DNA of 46,622 nucleotides from Streptomyces anandii JCM 4720 (GTDB lineage Bacteria; Actinomycetota; Actinomycetes; Streptomycetales; Streptomycetaceae): the NCBI RefSeq assembly GCF_014650655.1, contig NZ_BMVJ01000001.1:180994-227615 (forward strand). The letters run 5' to 3'. Position 1 is the stretch's first letter. The number at the start of each line of letters is the position of its first letter. Made by a program: the position numbers and the translations under genes. The notes beneath the pieces were generated by a model. The model had not been told where the DNA came from. It did no database searches and saw only the letters and a list, made by a program, of their open reading frames with translations. This document shows, one piece after another, positions 39,123-46,622 of the stretch.

Positions 39123-40304
39123 TTGAAATCAAGAAAACTGAGCCGTAAGCGGCGCCGCGTCACCATAGTGTCGGCGGCCGCCGCCTCGCTGGTGGCCGGC
39201 GTGGCCCTCGTGCCCAACTGGAGCGCGGGCGCGGCCGTCACCGACGACCCGACGGTGGACGCGGCGACCAAGGCCACCTTCCAGAAACTCGCCGACGCGG
39301 TCTTCACCGACCGCACCCAGGCGCTGGTCGACGACAGCAGCGGGAAGAAGGACCGGCACCGGCACACCTCCGGCTTCTCCGGCAAGGTGCGGCTGTCCGG
39401 CACCCAGAACCGCCAGGAGAGCTCCGCGCTCTCCCAGCTGCGCGGCCGCAAGTCCCGCCTCGCCCAGCTCGGCGAGAAGTACAGCGCGGGCAGCACCACC
39501 GTCACGCTGGACGCCACCCAGGTCAAGGGCCGCAACGCCAAGGTCGCCGTCACCGAGAGCACGACCCTGACCTACGAGAAGGTCCGGGGCAACGAGCCCA
39601 AGACCACCGGCTTCCAGGCCCACCACGAGCTGTCGTTCCGGGCCGACGACCACGGCACCTGGCAGCTGACCGGCATCCGCGACACCGACGACGGCGTGGC
39701 CGTCAACCAGGTCGCCGCGCCGGCCCCCGCCGTCGCCGCCACCGGCAGCGACGACAACCCGCCGGAGGCACCCCGCGCGTCCACCGCGCGCAACGCCCCC
39801 GCGAACACGAAGAACACCACTTCCGGCACGTACGACTACAAAGCCATGGTCGCGTACGCGCAGAAGTACTGGAACAACTACAACCCGGACTACCCGGACT
39901 TCAACGGGCAGGGAGCCGGCGGCGACTGCACCAACTTCGTCAGCCAGACCCTGAAGGCCGGTGGCTGGAAGCACGTGCCCGGCTACACGTACGACTTCCA
40001 CAAGTGGTTCGGGAACGCGGACATCCAGTCCGACTCGTTCGTCGGTGTGAACGAGTTCTCCTGGTTCGCCCTGTCCTCCAAGCGCGTCACCCCGCTCGCC
40101 TACGTCTACCAGGCGGACATCGGTGACGTGATCCAGATGGACTTCAACAAGGACGGGTCCAAGGACCACACCATGGTCGTCACCTACCGCAGCCCCCAGG
40201 GCGTGCCGTACGTGTCGTACCACTCCACCAACACCTACAACAGGTCGGTGGCGAGCCTCATCGCGTCGTACCCCAACGCCGCGTACTACGCCTACCGCAC
40301 CTGA
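39123..40304 (+). CDS. Secreted Amidase_6-domain protein
   Basis: A 393-residue exported protein. TTG at 39123 is preceded by AGGGGA at 7 nt; a GTG at 39096 is the alternative start. The signal peptide (KRRRVTIVSAAAASLVAGVALV) ends near AGAAV. Residues 30-200 are a weakly characterised N-terminal domain with alternating polar strands. Residues ~235-393 are the putative amidase domain of the Amidase_6 type: AYAQKYWNNYNPDYPDFNGQ, then the catalytic-type Cys269 in GGDCTNFVSQTLKAGGW, and His349 in KDHTMVVTYRS, followed by VSYHSTNTYNRS. This Cys/His layout resembles NlpC/P60-like papain folds. It may cleave or modify peptidoglycan peptides. It follows the NodB-like gene by 110 bp on the same strand. 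Confidence 0.87.
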   Translation: MKSRKLSRKRRRVTIVSAAAASLVAGVALVPNWSAGAAVTDDPTVDAATKATFQKLADAVFTDRTQALVDDSSGKKDRHRHTSGFSGKVRLSGTQNRQESSALSQLRGRKSRLAQLGEKYSAGSTTVTLDATQVKGRNAKVAVTESTTLTYEKVRGNEPKTTGFQAHHELSFRADDHGTWQLTGIRDTDDGVAVNQVAAPAPAVAATGSDDNPPEAPRASTARNAPANTKNTTSGTYDYKAMVAYAQKYWNNYNPDYPDFNGQGAGGDCTNFVSQTLKAGGWKHVPGYTYDFHKWFGNADIQSDSFVGVNEFSWFALSSKRVTPLAYVYQADIGDVIQMDFNKDGSKDHTMVVTYRSPQGVPYVSYHSTNTYNRSVASLIASYPNAAYYAYRT

Positions 40305-40337
40305 TCGCGGACACCGGGCGGGCGGGGAACGGGTCCT

Positions 40338-41768
40338 TCAGTGACTGGTTCCCCGCTCCTCGCGGATCCGCGACACCACCCGGGCCGCCGTCTCCCGCAC
40401 CGCACCGGTCTCCGTCAGGAAGTGCCAGTAGTCCGGGTGGCGGCCCTCCAGAGCGGCGACCGCCCGCTCCAGCCGCGCCACCGCCTCGTCCAGCGGACGG
40501 GCGTGGCGCGGATCCGGCGTCGTACGCCCCGTCATCGCCAGCCGCTGCGCGTCCCGCACCGCGAACCGCGTCCGCTCGATCTCCGTCTGCGGATCCTTCT
40601 GCACCGCGTTCAGCCGCGCGAGGCGATCCCCGGCCGCCGACACCGCCTCGTCCGTCATGTTCAGCAGCGCCCGCACCGTCGACAGCAACGCCGTCGCGTC
40701 CGGCCAGCGCTGCGCGTCCCGCGCCGCCTGCGCGTCCCTCAGCTTCGCCTCCGCCTGCCGCACACTCTCCGCGGCCTGCTCCGGCACCTGCTGCAGATCC
40801 TGCCAGCACGCGGCCGTGAACCGCCGCCGCAGCTCACTGAGGACCGGCTCCACCTGGCCCGCCCGCGTGGTCAGCGCCTGCGCCCTGGTCCGCAGCGACA
40901 CCAGCCGGTGATCGACCTCCGCCGCCCGCTCCGGCAGCCGCGCGGCCTCCGCCCGCACCGCCTCCGCCTCCCGCGCCACCCGCTCGGCGCGCTCCAGCGT
41001 CGGCCGCGCGCCGTGCTGCGCCGCGCCCTGGTTCAGCTTCGTCAGCTCCGGCGCCAGCGCGGCGAGCCGGGCCGCCAGATCGTCCGCCCGCAGCCCCGAA
41101 CCCCGCGCCGTGTCCAGCGCCCCGCTCGCCGCGCGCAGCGCCTGACGCGCCCGCTCCACGGCCGGTGCCAGCCGCGCCAGTTCGGTCTCCGCCTTGCCCA
41201 GCAGCGGACCCAGACCGCTGCTGAAACGGTCCAGCTCACGCCGGACGTTCTCCAGCTCGTCCTTCGCCCGCGTCAGCTCCGTGCGCGACCGCGCCGCCGC
41301 CGACGCGTCCAGGTCGTCCCGGTCCAGGTCCTGCGCGTCCACCGCCTGGATGTAGCCCTGGCTGACCTCGTCGATCCGCCGGCCCAGCGCCTCGAAGTCC
41401 GCCAGCGCGCGCCGCGCGGCCGGGGAGTCGTCCACCGCCGCGATCGTCTCCATCGAGATCCGCAGATCGCGCTGGGCGGTGTCCAGCTCGTAGAACGCGG
41501 CGGCCGCCGCGTCCTTCGCCGCCTGCGCCTGCGCACGCTCACTCTCCGCCCGGCCGCCGAACCAGCGCCGCGTCCCGCCCCCGGCGAAGGCGGCGGGCAG
41601 CGCGAGCGCCACCAGCACGGGCAGGCCCATCAGCGCCAGGACGTCCCGCGCGGGGTGAGGGCCGCGAGCCCGGGGGCGGGTCCGGGGCCGCCGTGCGAAC
41701 GGCGAGTGCGGCTGCCGAGGTGTCGCCGATGCCGCGCGGATCGCCGAAGTCGCCGGTGTGGCCGTCAC
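40338..41768 (-). CDS. Membrane protein with long coiled coil
   Basis: A 476-residue protein I cannot assign to a named family. The N-terminal 45 residues are Pro/Arg rich, then comes one membrane helix (VLALMGLPVLVALALPAAFAG). The rest, residues ~70-470, is almost entirely charged helical sequence rich in Ala, Arg, Glu and Leu with heptad-like spacing, for example LTRAKDELENVRRELDRFSS and RVAREAEAVRAEAARLPERA. The layout recalls EzrA or other septum-linked spectrin-like proteins but no specific similarity is clear. GTG at 41768 has GAGAGG close upstream. It converges with the Amidase_6 gene (33-bp gap) and lies downstream of the DUF4097 lipoprotein gene, separated by 74 bp. Confidence 0.82.
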   Translation of the reverse strand: MTATPATSAIRAASATPRQPHSPFARRPRTRPRARGPHPARDVLALMGLPVLVALALPAAFAGGGTRRWFGGRAESERAQAQAAKDAAAAAFYELDTAQRDLRISMETIAAVDDSPAARRALADFEALGRRIDEVSQGYIQAVDAQDLDRDDLDASAAARSRTELTRAKDELENVRRELDRFSSGLGPLLGKAETELARLAPAVERARQALRAASGALDTARGSGLRADDLAARLAALAPELTKLNQGAAQHGARPTLERAERVAREAEAVRAEAARLPERAAEVDHRLVSLRTRAQALTTRAGQVEPVLSELRRRFTAACWQDLQQVPEQAAESVRQAEAKLRDAQAARDAQRWPDATALLSTVRALLNMTDEAVSAAGDRLARLNAVQKDPQTEIERTRFAVRDAQRLAMTGRTTPDPRHARPLDEAVARLERAVAALEGRHPDYWHFLTETGAVRETAARVVSRIREERGTSH

Positions 41769-41842
41769 ATCCCTCTCCCGTACCGTGGTCCGCCTGCGTG
41801 GAATTCATTCTCCCACCCGTACAGGACGAACACACGGGCCGG

Positions 41843-42613
41843 TCAGTTCGCCGTACGCACCGTGACCGCACCGTCGTCCGTGCGCGCCGACACCACATGG
41901 GCGCTGGAGTCGTCGCGCGGCACCGACACGTCCACCGAGCCGTCGCCCGTGCTCGTCGTCACCCTGTACGCCGCACGCGGCAGGGCGAGGCTCACGGAAC
42001 CGTCGGAGGACCGCGTGTCCACCAGGTCCGGCACCGCACCCAACTCCAGCCGCACCGCCCCGTCCACGGTGGTCGCCCGCACCCGCCGCGAGGACACCTC
42101 CGCGCGCACCGAGCCGTCCTGCGAGCGCAGCTCCAGCGGCCCGGTGGAGTCGGTGACGTGCACCGACCCGTCGGCCGTACGCACGCTCAGCGCGTCCCTG
42201 AACCCCCGCGCCACCACGCTCCCGTCCTCGTCCTCCACCTTCACCACGACCCCGCGCGGGACCTCGATCCGGTGCTTGGCCGAGCAGTCGGCGACGATTC
42301 CCGAGCACTTCACCCGCAGCACCAGCCGGTCGTCCTTCATCGCCCAGGTCACCTTGGGATCACCCCCGACGACCACCGACCCCTCGAACCACCGGGTCAC
42401 CTCGACGCTCCCCGCCTTGTTCCCGTCGGCCGCGACGATCTCCAGCGCCGAGTCGTCCGAGTCCACGGTCAGCGTGTGCCCCCGCAGCGCGAACGCCCGG
42501 TGCTCGGGATCCTTGTCGTCCCCGGCCGAAGCCCCGCACCCGGTGAGCATGGCCACCAGCACCCCGGCCACTCCCACAACGCCGACAACGCGCCCCGCAC
42601 CCCGACGCCCCAC
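41843..42613 (-). CDS. DUF4097-type beta-repeat lipoprotein
   Basis: A 256-residue lipoprotein. A short basic N-terminus and hydrophobic helix lead to the lipobox MLTGC. The mature part is a beta-helix of DUF4097/DUF2807-type strands with repeated VxxxDGSV-like turns: VEDEDGSVVARGF, VRTADGSVHV, LRSQDGSVRAEV, ATTVDGAVRLEL, TRSSDGSVSLAL and SARTDDGAVTV. It is probably anchored on the outer face of the membrane; partners are unknown. GTG at 42613 is chosen because GGGGAGG lies 5 nt upstream; the open frame extends 20 codons further without a better site. The same-strand coiled-coil gene follows 74 bp downstream and may be in the same transcript. Confidence 0.87.
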   Translation of the reverse strand: MGRRGAGRVVGVVGVAGVLVAMLTGCGASAGDDKDPEHRAFALRGHTLTVDSDDSALEIVAADGNKAGSVEVTRWFEGSVVVGGDPKVTWAMKDDRLVLRVKCSGIVADCSAKHRIEVPRGVVVKVEDEDGSVVARGFRDALSVRTADGSVHVTDSTGPLELRSQDGSVRAEVSSRRVRATTVDGAVRLELGAVPDLVDTRSSDGSVSLALPRAAYRVTTSTGDGSVDVSVPRDDSSAHVVSARTDDGAVTVRTAN

Positions 42614-42776
42614 AACGACCTCCCCGTCCACCGGCCCACTCCGGCTCCGCACACGAACCACTCCGGCCCGCACACCAACGACCCTAGAAAGACCGCCACC
42701 CAGAAAGAATCCGGCTCGCTACCGGACGGGGGGTGGGGCTGTCCCCCGCAAGGGAGGGGACACGCGGCACGACGAA

Positions 42777-42812
42777 GGCCCAGGCGGCGGGTGCATCCCG
42801 CGGACCTGGGCC
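42777..42812 (-). terminator. Compound hairpin after the tRNA gene
   Basis: GGCCCAGG (42777-42784) pairs with CCTGGGCC (42805-42812), and inside it GCGGG (42787-42791) faces CCCGC (42797-42801). It lies 26 nt past the encoded CCA end of the minus-strand tRNA. The rest of 42614-42838 shows nothing I can assign. Confidence 0.65.
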
Positions 42813-42838
42813 CTGTCTTCGTCCTGCACTGCTGCGAC

Positions 42839-42903
<65 letters not shown>

Positions 42904-42913
<10 letters not shown>

Positions 42914-43302
42914 GGGACGAGCCGACAGCCTACCTTGCCGGGGGGAGTGTCCCGCAAACCCGTTGCCTGGTTGTTCTGGTCGAAGTGGATCTCTTGGATG
43001 CTGGTCACGGCGTCGCGGTCGAGAGGGCCGTAGAGGTGGGGGAAGGGGGTGCCCGCGGGGACGCCGGGCGGTGGGGTGGGAGTGGCAGGTTCCCACTTCA
43101 GGGGGGCGGTGAGGCGGGTTTCGTCGAGGACGAGGGCCAGGAGGGGGCGGGGGGCGGTGCGGTAGAAGGCGTTGACCACCGCGAGGGTGGTCGGTTCGTC
43201 CGGGGAGCAGTGCACGAAGCCGTCGTCCGCGAGGGAGGCGGGGGCGTAGGGGCGGTCGGGGGTGGCGGTCCACTCCGCGAGCGGTACCACGTGGTAGATC
43301 AT
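42904..43302 (-). CDS. DUF952 domain-containing protein
   Basis: A 132-residue protein. MIYHVVPLAEWTATPDRPYA, LADDGFVHCSPDEPTTLAVV, PLLALVLDETRLTAPLKWEP and FPHLYGPLDRDAVTSI match DUF952, a small fold related to ADP-ribosyltransferase-like folds with a conserved FVHCS motif. Function is unknown. The tail after residue 115 (ATGLRDTPPGKVGCRLVPGA) is longer than I expect for the family, and its last codons and stop overlap the tRNA-Val gene by 10 bp. ATG at 43302 overlaps the stop of the upstream gene (ATGA), so the two are translationally coupled. Confidence 0.85.
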
Positions 43303-43649
43303 GCGTCCTCGTCCTTGCTCTCCGGTGCCTCGTGGGCGTGCTTCAGCCGGCTGCGGGCGTCGATGCCGTCCGGGCCGGTGAACTGCGACCAGTATCGGTG
43401 CGTGGTGACGAACACCGCGAGTTCGTGCTCGCGGCGGCGCAGTTTTTCCACCTCGGCCTGTTCGTCGGCGGTCCAGCCCGGTGAGGCCGGCCGCTCCACC
43501 TTGCGCCAGCCGCCCTCGTCGCTGAATCCTTCCAGCGGTACGACCGCCCAGGGCAGCCGCTTGAGCAGGGCCGACAGCTCGGCCCGGACCTGATGCAGCT
43601 CCTCCTGACCGGCGAGGAGGTCACTAGGGAAGTCATAGGGCGTAGCCAC
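43299..43649 (-). CDS. Conserved-looking hypothetical protein, 116 residues
   Basis: A small soluble protein of unknown function. It begins MATPYDFPSDLLAGQEELHQ and has two helical charged segments (EELHQVRAELSALLKRLPW and DEQAEVEKLRRREHELAVFV) around an Arg/Trp-containing middle. There are no catalytic motifs, signal peptide or membrane helix. Codon pattern is normal for its neighbours. GTG at 43649 is used; a clear ribosome-binding site is not seen. Its TGA overlaps the ATG of the DUF952 gene, so it forms a two-gene operon with it. Confidence 0.8.
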   Translation of the reverse strand: MATPYDFPSDLLAGQEELHQVRAELSALLKRLPWAVVPLEGFSDEGGWRKVERPASPGWTADEQAEVEKLRRREHELAVFVTTHRYWSQFTGPDGIDARSRLKHAHEAPESKDEDA

Positions 43650-43771
43650 GGCCCAATGGTACGCCTGTTCGATTTTGGGGCGCGACTCGCTTTGGCGTGT
43701 TCGTGTGTTCGAGCGGGGTCCCGCCCGTGGACCCCAGCGGCGTTGTCGGACCCCTGCCCTACGGTGGCGGC

Positions 43772-44284
43772 ATGGATGAGGTGGCGAGGAGTGACGTACG
43801 GCTGGAGCCCTGGGCGGAGGGCGACTTCTGGCTGCTCGAGCTGCACAACAGCCCGGAGATGACCGCCCACCTCGGCGGTCCGGAGGCCGAGGAGCAGCTG
43901 GTGGCGCGGCACCGGCGGTATCTGGAGCTGAGCGCGGGGCGGATGTACCGGGTGGTGCTCGCGGGCGGCGGGGAGACCGCGGGGACCATCGGGTTCTGGG
44001 AGCGCGAGTGGCGCGGCGGGACGGTGTGGGAGACCGGGTGGGGGATATCGCCCGCCTTCCAGGGGCGGGGGCTGGCCGTCCGGGCGGCCCGGGCGCTCGT
44101 GGCCGAGGCGCGGGCCGCCGGCGTGCACCGGTATCTGCACGCGTATCCGGGCGTCGGGCACGCGGCCTCCAACGCGGTGTGCCGGCGGGCCGGGTTCACC
44201 CTGCTGGGGCCGGTCGACTTCGAGTATCCGAAGGGGCACTGGATCACTTCGAACGACTGGATGACCGACCTCGAGGGCCGCTGA
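43772..44284 (+). CDS. GNAT family N-acetyltransferase, RimJ/RimL-like
   Basis: A 170-residue acetyltransferase. VRLEPWAEGDFWLLELHNSPEM, ETAGTIGFWEREWRG, the acetyl-CoA loop GISPAFQGRGLAVRAARALV, and HAASNAVCRRAGFTLLGPVDFEYPKG place it with the Acetyltransf_3/RimJ-RimL type. The acceptor is unknown. ATG at 43772 has a TACGGT box ending 6 nt upstream, and a longer open frame upstream lacks a ribosome-binding site, so a leaderless mRNA is likely. It converges with the MBL-fold gene with only 2 bp between stops. Confidence 0.88.
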   Translation: MDEVARSDVRLEPWAEGDFWLLELHNSPEMTAHLGGPEAEEQLVARHRRYLELSAGRMYRVVLAGGGETAGTIGFWEREWRGGTVWETGWGISPAFQGRGLAVRAARALVAEARAAGVHRYLHAYPGVGHAASNAVCRRAGFTLLGPVDFEYPKGHWITSNDWMTDLEGR

Positions 44285-44286
44285 GT

Positions 44287-45057
44287 TCACAGGGAGACGG
44301 ACGCGCCCGGCGACAGCAGGTGCAGGCGGTCGGTGAGGGCCGCCCCGGCGAACGCCTTCGCCAGGCTCGCGCCGTCCTCGGTGAAGTGCGCCCAGTGCTC
44401 GAAGTGCAGGGGTACGACATGGCGGGCGCCGAGGATTCCGGCCGCCTCGGCCGCCTGCTCGCTGGTGAGGGTGAGCGGGGCGTCCGGGACGAGCGGGGTG
44501 CGGGCGGCACCGGCGAACAGCAGGGCGATGTCGAACGGCCCCTCGCGGCCGGCGATCTCGCGGACCAGGCCGAGGGAGGCGTTGTCGCCGCTGACGTAGA
44601 TCCTGGGCAGGCCGTCGCCGGACAGGACGAAACCGGTGACCTCGCCGACGAGGGGCTCGGACCCCGGCGGCCCGTGCAGCGCCGGCACGGCGGTGACCCG
44701 CAGGGCGCCGCCGCCGGGGAGGGGGAGTTCGGTGCGCTCCCAGGGGGGCAGGGCGCGGACGGGGCCGCCGATGCGGGACGCGGCGGCGGGCGTGGAGAGG
44801 ACGAGAGGGGCGCGCTCGAGGTACGTACGGCCGGAGCGGTCGAGGTTGTCGGGGTGCTGGTCGTGGGAGAGGAGTACGGCGTCGACCGCGCCCACCCCGG
44901 TGGGCGGCAGGGCCGGGCCGGCCGTCTTGACCAGCTCCCGCGAGCCGATCGGATAGGCGCCGGGGGCGTCGAAGGTCGGGTCGGTGAGCAGGCGCAGCCC
45001 GGCCAGTTCGAGGACGGCGGTGGGGCCGCCGAGGTAGGTGACGTGCACTGGGGTCAT
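44287..45057 (-). CDS. MBL-fold metal-dependent hydrolase, UlaG-like
   Basis: A 256-residue metallo-beta-lactamase-fold hydrolase. The opening VTYLGGPTAVLELAGLRLLTDP with DAVLLSHDQHPDNLD is typical of the UlaG/beta-lactamase_2 type, where HDQHPDN stands for the HxHxDH-like metal site. Further on are IYVSGDNAS with the bridging Asp and HVVPLHFEHWAHFTE with a His-containing end. No signal peptide. The ATG at 45057 is used; the ribosome-binding site is weak. Substrate unknown. It is divergent from the DUF2277 gene with 64 bp between the starts. Confidence 0.88.
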   Translation of the reverse strand: MTPVHVTYLGGPTAVLELAGLRLLTDPTFDAPGAYPIGSRELVKTAGPALPPTGVGAVDAVLLSHDQHPDNLDRSGRTYLERAPLVLSTPAAASRIGGPVRALPPWERTELPLPGGGALRVTAVPALHGPPGSEPLVGEVTGFVLSGDGLPRIYVSGDNASLGLVREIAGREGPFDIALLFAGAARTPLVPDAPLTLTSEQAAEAAGILGARHVVPLHFEHWAHFTEDGASLAKAFAGAALTDRLHLLSPGASVSL

Positions 45058-45121
45058 GGCCGGTGCAAGAGGAGCCGGAGCGGAGCTATTCCCTCCGGGG
45101 AGGACGGGAGAGACTGGGAGC

Positions 45122-45346
45122 ATGTGCCGGAGCATCAAGACACTGCGTCCGCCCGCGTTGCCCGAGGAGGCGACCGAGGAGGAGATCCGCGCGGCGGCCT
45201 TGCAGTTCGTGCGGAAGGTCTCGGGGTTCCGGGCGCCGGCCGCGCACAACCGGGAGGTCTTCGACCACGCCGTCGAGGTGATCGCGGGTGCCACCGCCGA
45301 GCTGCTGGACGGACTGGAGGTGCGGGGCCGGACCGCCGCGCGGTAG
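45122..45346 (+). CDS. DUF2277 family protein
   Basis: A 74-residue protein beginning MCRSIKTLRPP, the DUF2277 signature. EATEEEIRAAALQFVRKVSG and AHNREVFDHAVEVIAGATAELL form two helices. It is a small, soluble, widespread family of unknown function. ATG at 45122 lies just after GGGAGAGACTGGGAG. It converges with the DedA gene downstream (43-bp gap). Confidence 0.9.
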   Translation: MCRSIKTLRPPALPEEATEEEIRAAALQFVRKVSGFRAPAAHNREVFDHAVEVIAGATAELLDGLEVRGRTAAR

Positions 45347-45389
45347 ACGGGCTGACCGGCGGACGGGACACAACCGGGCGGGCGCGGGC

Positions 45390-46025
45390 CTACGAGGCCT
45401 CCGGGATCTTCCGGGTGCGGCGCATGAGGTACGCGGCTCCCGCGCCCGCCGCGAACAGCGCGCCCACGGACACGCCCGTCGCCAGCCAGGCCGCGCCCAG
45501 CCACCGGGTGGCGTAGTAGCCGAGGGCCACGCTGTACGCGGCCCACGACAGCCCGGCCAGCGCCGACCAGGGCAGGAACTCGCGCACGCGGCGGTGGGTT
45601 GCGCCCGCGCCGAAGGAGACGACCGAGCGCCCGGCGGGCGCGAAGCGGGCCAGTACCACCAGTGCGCCGCCCCCTCGGGACAGGGCGGTGCCGAGTCGTT
45701 CCTGCGCGGTGCTCAGCCGGCGTGAGCGGGCGATCGCGCGGTCCAGCCGCTCGCCGCCGCGCCGGGCCACCCGGTAGGCGACGAGGTCGCCGAGCACCGA
45801 GGCCGTGGCCGCGCACAGGGTGAGCGCCAGGATGTCGGGGACGCCGTGGGGGACCTGGCCGGTGGCCGCGCCGGTGCCGGCGGCCGCCGCCGTGGCCGCG
45901 GTCACGACCAGGACGCCGCTCGGCAGCACCGGCAGGAACACGTCGAGCAGGACGGACAGCGCCACCACGACGTAGATCCACGGAGTGGCGGTGAGCGACC
46001 CCACCTTCGCCACACTCTCCAGCAC
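45390..46025 (-). CDS. DedA family membrane protein (SNARE-associated type)
   Basis: A 211-residue membrane protein of the DedA/PF09335 superfamily, implicated elsewhere in lipid flipping and envelope stability. It has hydrophobic segments near residues 15-50 and 55-80, the conserved loop VLGDLVAYRVARRGGERLDR, then LVVLARFAPAGRSVVSFGAGAT with the family arginine motif, and two C-terminal helices. GTG at 46025 is chosen because GGGGAG lies 6 nt upstream. The upstream in-frame sequence is Arg/Cys rich and unlikely to be translated. The region 46026-46160 contains only short dyads and a possible promoter. Confidence 0.88.
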   Translation of the reverse strand: MLESVAKVGSLTATPWIYVVVALSVLLDVFLPVLPSGVLVVTAATAAAAGTGAATGQVPHGVPDILALTLCAATASVLGDLVAYRVARRGGERLDRAIARSRRLSTAQERLGTALSRGGGALVVLARFAPAGRSVVSFGAGATHRRVREFLPWSALAGLSWAAYSVALGYYATRWLGAAWLATGVSVGALFAAGAGAAYLMRRTRKIPEAS

Positions 46026-46160
46026 CGCGAACTCCCCTGACTCCCCCGTGTACCGGCCGGGCCGCGACGTCGCGGGGGAGCGGCAGGGGCGGCTGTGAAC
46101 AGCCATACAGCGTACGCCGTAGGTGTGACAGAAGGTGCGGCGGGGGCACAAGTGTTCCGA

Positions 46161-46622
46161 TCAGGCGGTCGCGGGCGTCCGCTGCTCGGTCGTGCGGCCG
46201 CGCTCGGCCGAGCGCCGGGCGGAGTTCCCGGCCAGCAGGCCGTCGAGGCCGAAGGCGCCGTGGCCGGTGAAGACCAGCAGCAGGAAGGCCCAGCAGAACA
46301 GCACCGACAGCTCGCCGCCGTTCTGGATCGGCCACAGGGCCGCCCGCTGGTGGACGTCGAAGTAGGCGTACGCCATGGATCCGGAGGCGACGAGCGCGGC
46401 GGGCCGGGTGGCCAGGCCGAGCAGGACGAACGCGCCGGCGGCGAGCTGGATCACGGCCGCGTACCAGCCGGGCCAGGTGCCGGCCGGGAGGGTGCCGCCG
46501 TGGGTGCCCATCGCGCCGCCGAGCACGCCGAAGAGCGAGGCGGCGCCGTGGCAGGCGAACAGCAGGCCCACGACGACGCGGAAGAGGCCGAGGGCGTGGG
46601 GGCGGGCGGAGTCGAGCCGCCG
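46161..46622 (-). CDS. DoxX family membrane protein (N-terminus cut off by window)
   Basis: The last ~153 residues of a DoxX-type four-helix membrane protein; the start lies beyond 46622. Visible helices include VVVGLLFACHGAASLFGVLG, AAVIQLAAGAFVLLGLATRP, and a later ELSVLFCWAFLLLVFTG. DoxX relatives take part in quinone-linked redox or envelope stress; the exact role here is unknown. The C-terminal ~25 residues are charged and disordered (SARRSAERGRTTEQRTPATA). Confidence 0.85.
   Translation of the reverse strand, partial: RRLDSARPHALGLFRVVVGLLFACHGAASLFGVLGGAMGTHGGTLPAGTWPGWYAAVIQLAAGAFVLLGLATRPAALVASGSMAYAYFDVHQRAALWPIQNGGELSVLFCWAFLLLVFTGHGAFGLDGLLAGNSARRSAERGRTTEQRTPATA

Overview
The window looks like a piece of the central chromosome of a Streptomyces species. 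Base composition is very GC rich in every reading frame. GTG and occasional TTG starts are common. The gene set is also typical: a PucR-type FasR regulator followed by fabD-fabH-acpP-fabF, a homodimeric-type pyruvate dehydrogenase E1 (aceE), DUF3145 and DUF3052 proteins, TerD paralogues, and many TetR, MerR and GNAT genes. About 48 protein genes and one tRNA can be supported. There is no prophage, integrase or CRISPR array; the only mobile-element trace is a 94-bp MITE-like inverted repeat.

Layout. 1-6577: a truncated serine hydrolase, an EI24 membrane protein, two adjacent minus-strand genes for secreted tandem-repeat proteins (1604-4280), galactose mutarotase and an SGNH lipoprotein. 6846-12438: DUF3145, then the fatty-acid initiation operon (fabD, fabH, acpP, fabF on the minus strand) with its regulator fasR just upstream and a TTTTGT-N9-ACAAAA dyad between them. 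12536-21360: pirin, serine hydrolase, MITE, GNAT, MerR, DUF4429, DUF1023 hydrolase, a divergent TetR/MFS efflux pair, a small membrane protein and a potassium channel. 21470-25620: aceE, DUF3052 and peroxiredoxin. 25734-34653: a tellurium-resistance-type (Ter) stress island with two canonical TerD proteins, a frameshifted TerC, a larger TerD-superfamily protein, a TerD with a Pro/Gln/Tyr tail, and a three-gene metabolic module (TIM-barrel lyase, a fused double phosphoribosyltransferase, HAD phosphatase). 34669-40304: an FmdB zinc ribbon, then a cell-wall group (class A PBP, NodB-like protein, Amidase_6 protein). 40338-46622: a coiled-coil membrane protein, a DUF4097 lipoprotein, tRNA-Val(TAC), DUF952, GNAT, MBL-fold, DUF2277, DedA and a truncated DoxX gene.

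Most unusual content. (1) The repeat proteins at 1604-2449 and 2673-4280 carry 4 and 8 units of 61-66 residues. Each unit has one motif close to QQNIAQEGRQNNAC and a second cysteine. In the larger protein the motif matches the curlin core Q-x-G-x-x-N-x-A in all eight units. With signal peptides and no anchor visible, these are candidates for an undescribed, disulfide-stabilised curli-like surface fibre or matrix system. (2) The terC gene is broken by an exact 46-bp tandem duplication. (3) The class A PBP has SAFQ where SxxK is expected, and the adjacent NodB-like protein has Trp where the catalytic Asp is expected. (4) Two phosphoribosyltransferase-like proteins of the Ter metabolic module are fused into one 815-residue polypeptide.

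All functions are inferred by reading the sequence and from knowledge of the families; no database search was run. Start sites were chosen from ribosome-binding sites or, for several apparently leaderless genes, from TAnnnT boxes 6-9 nt upstream.
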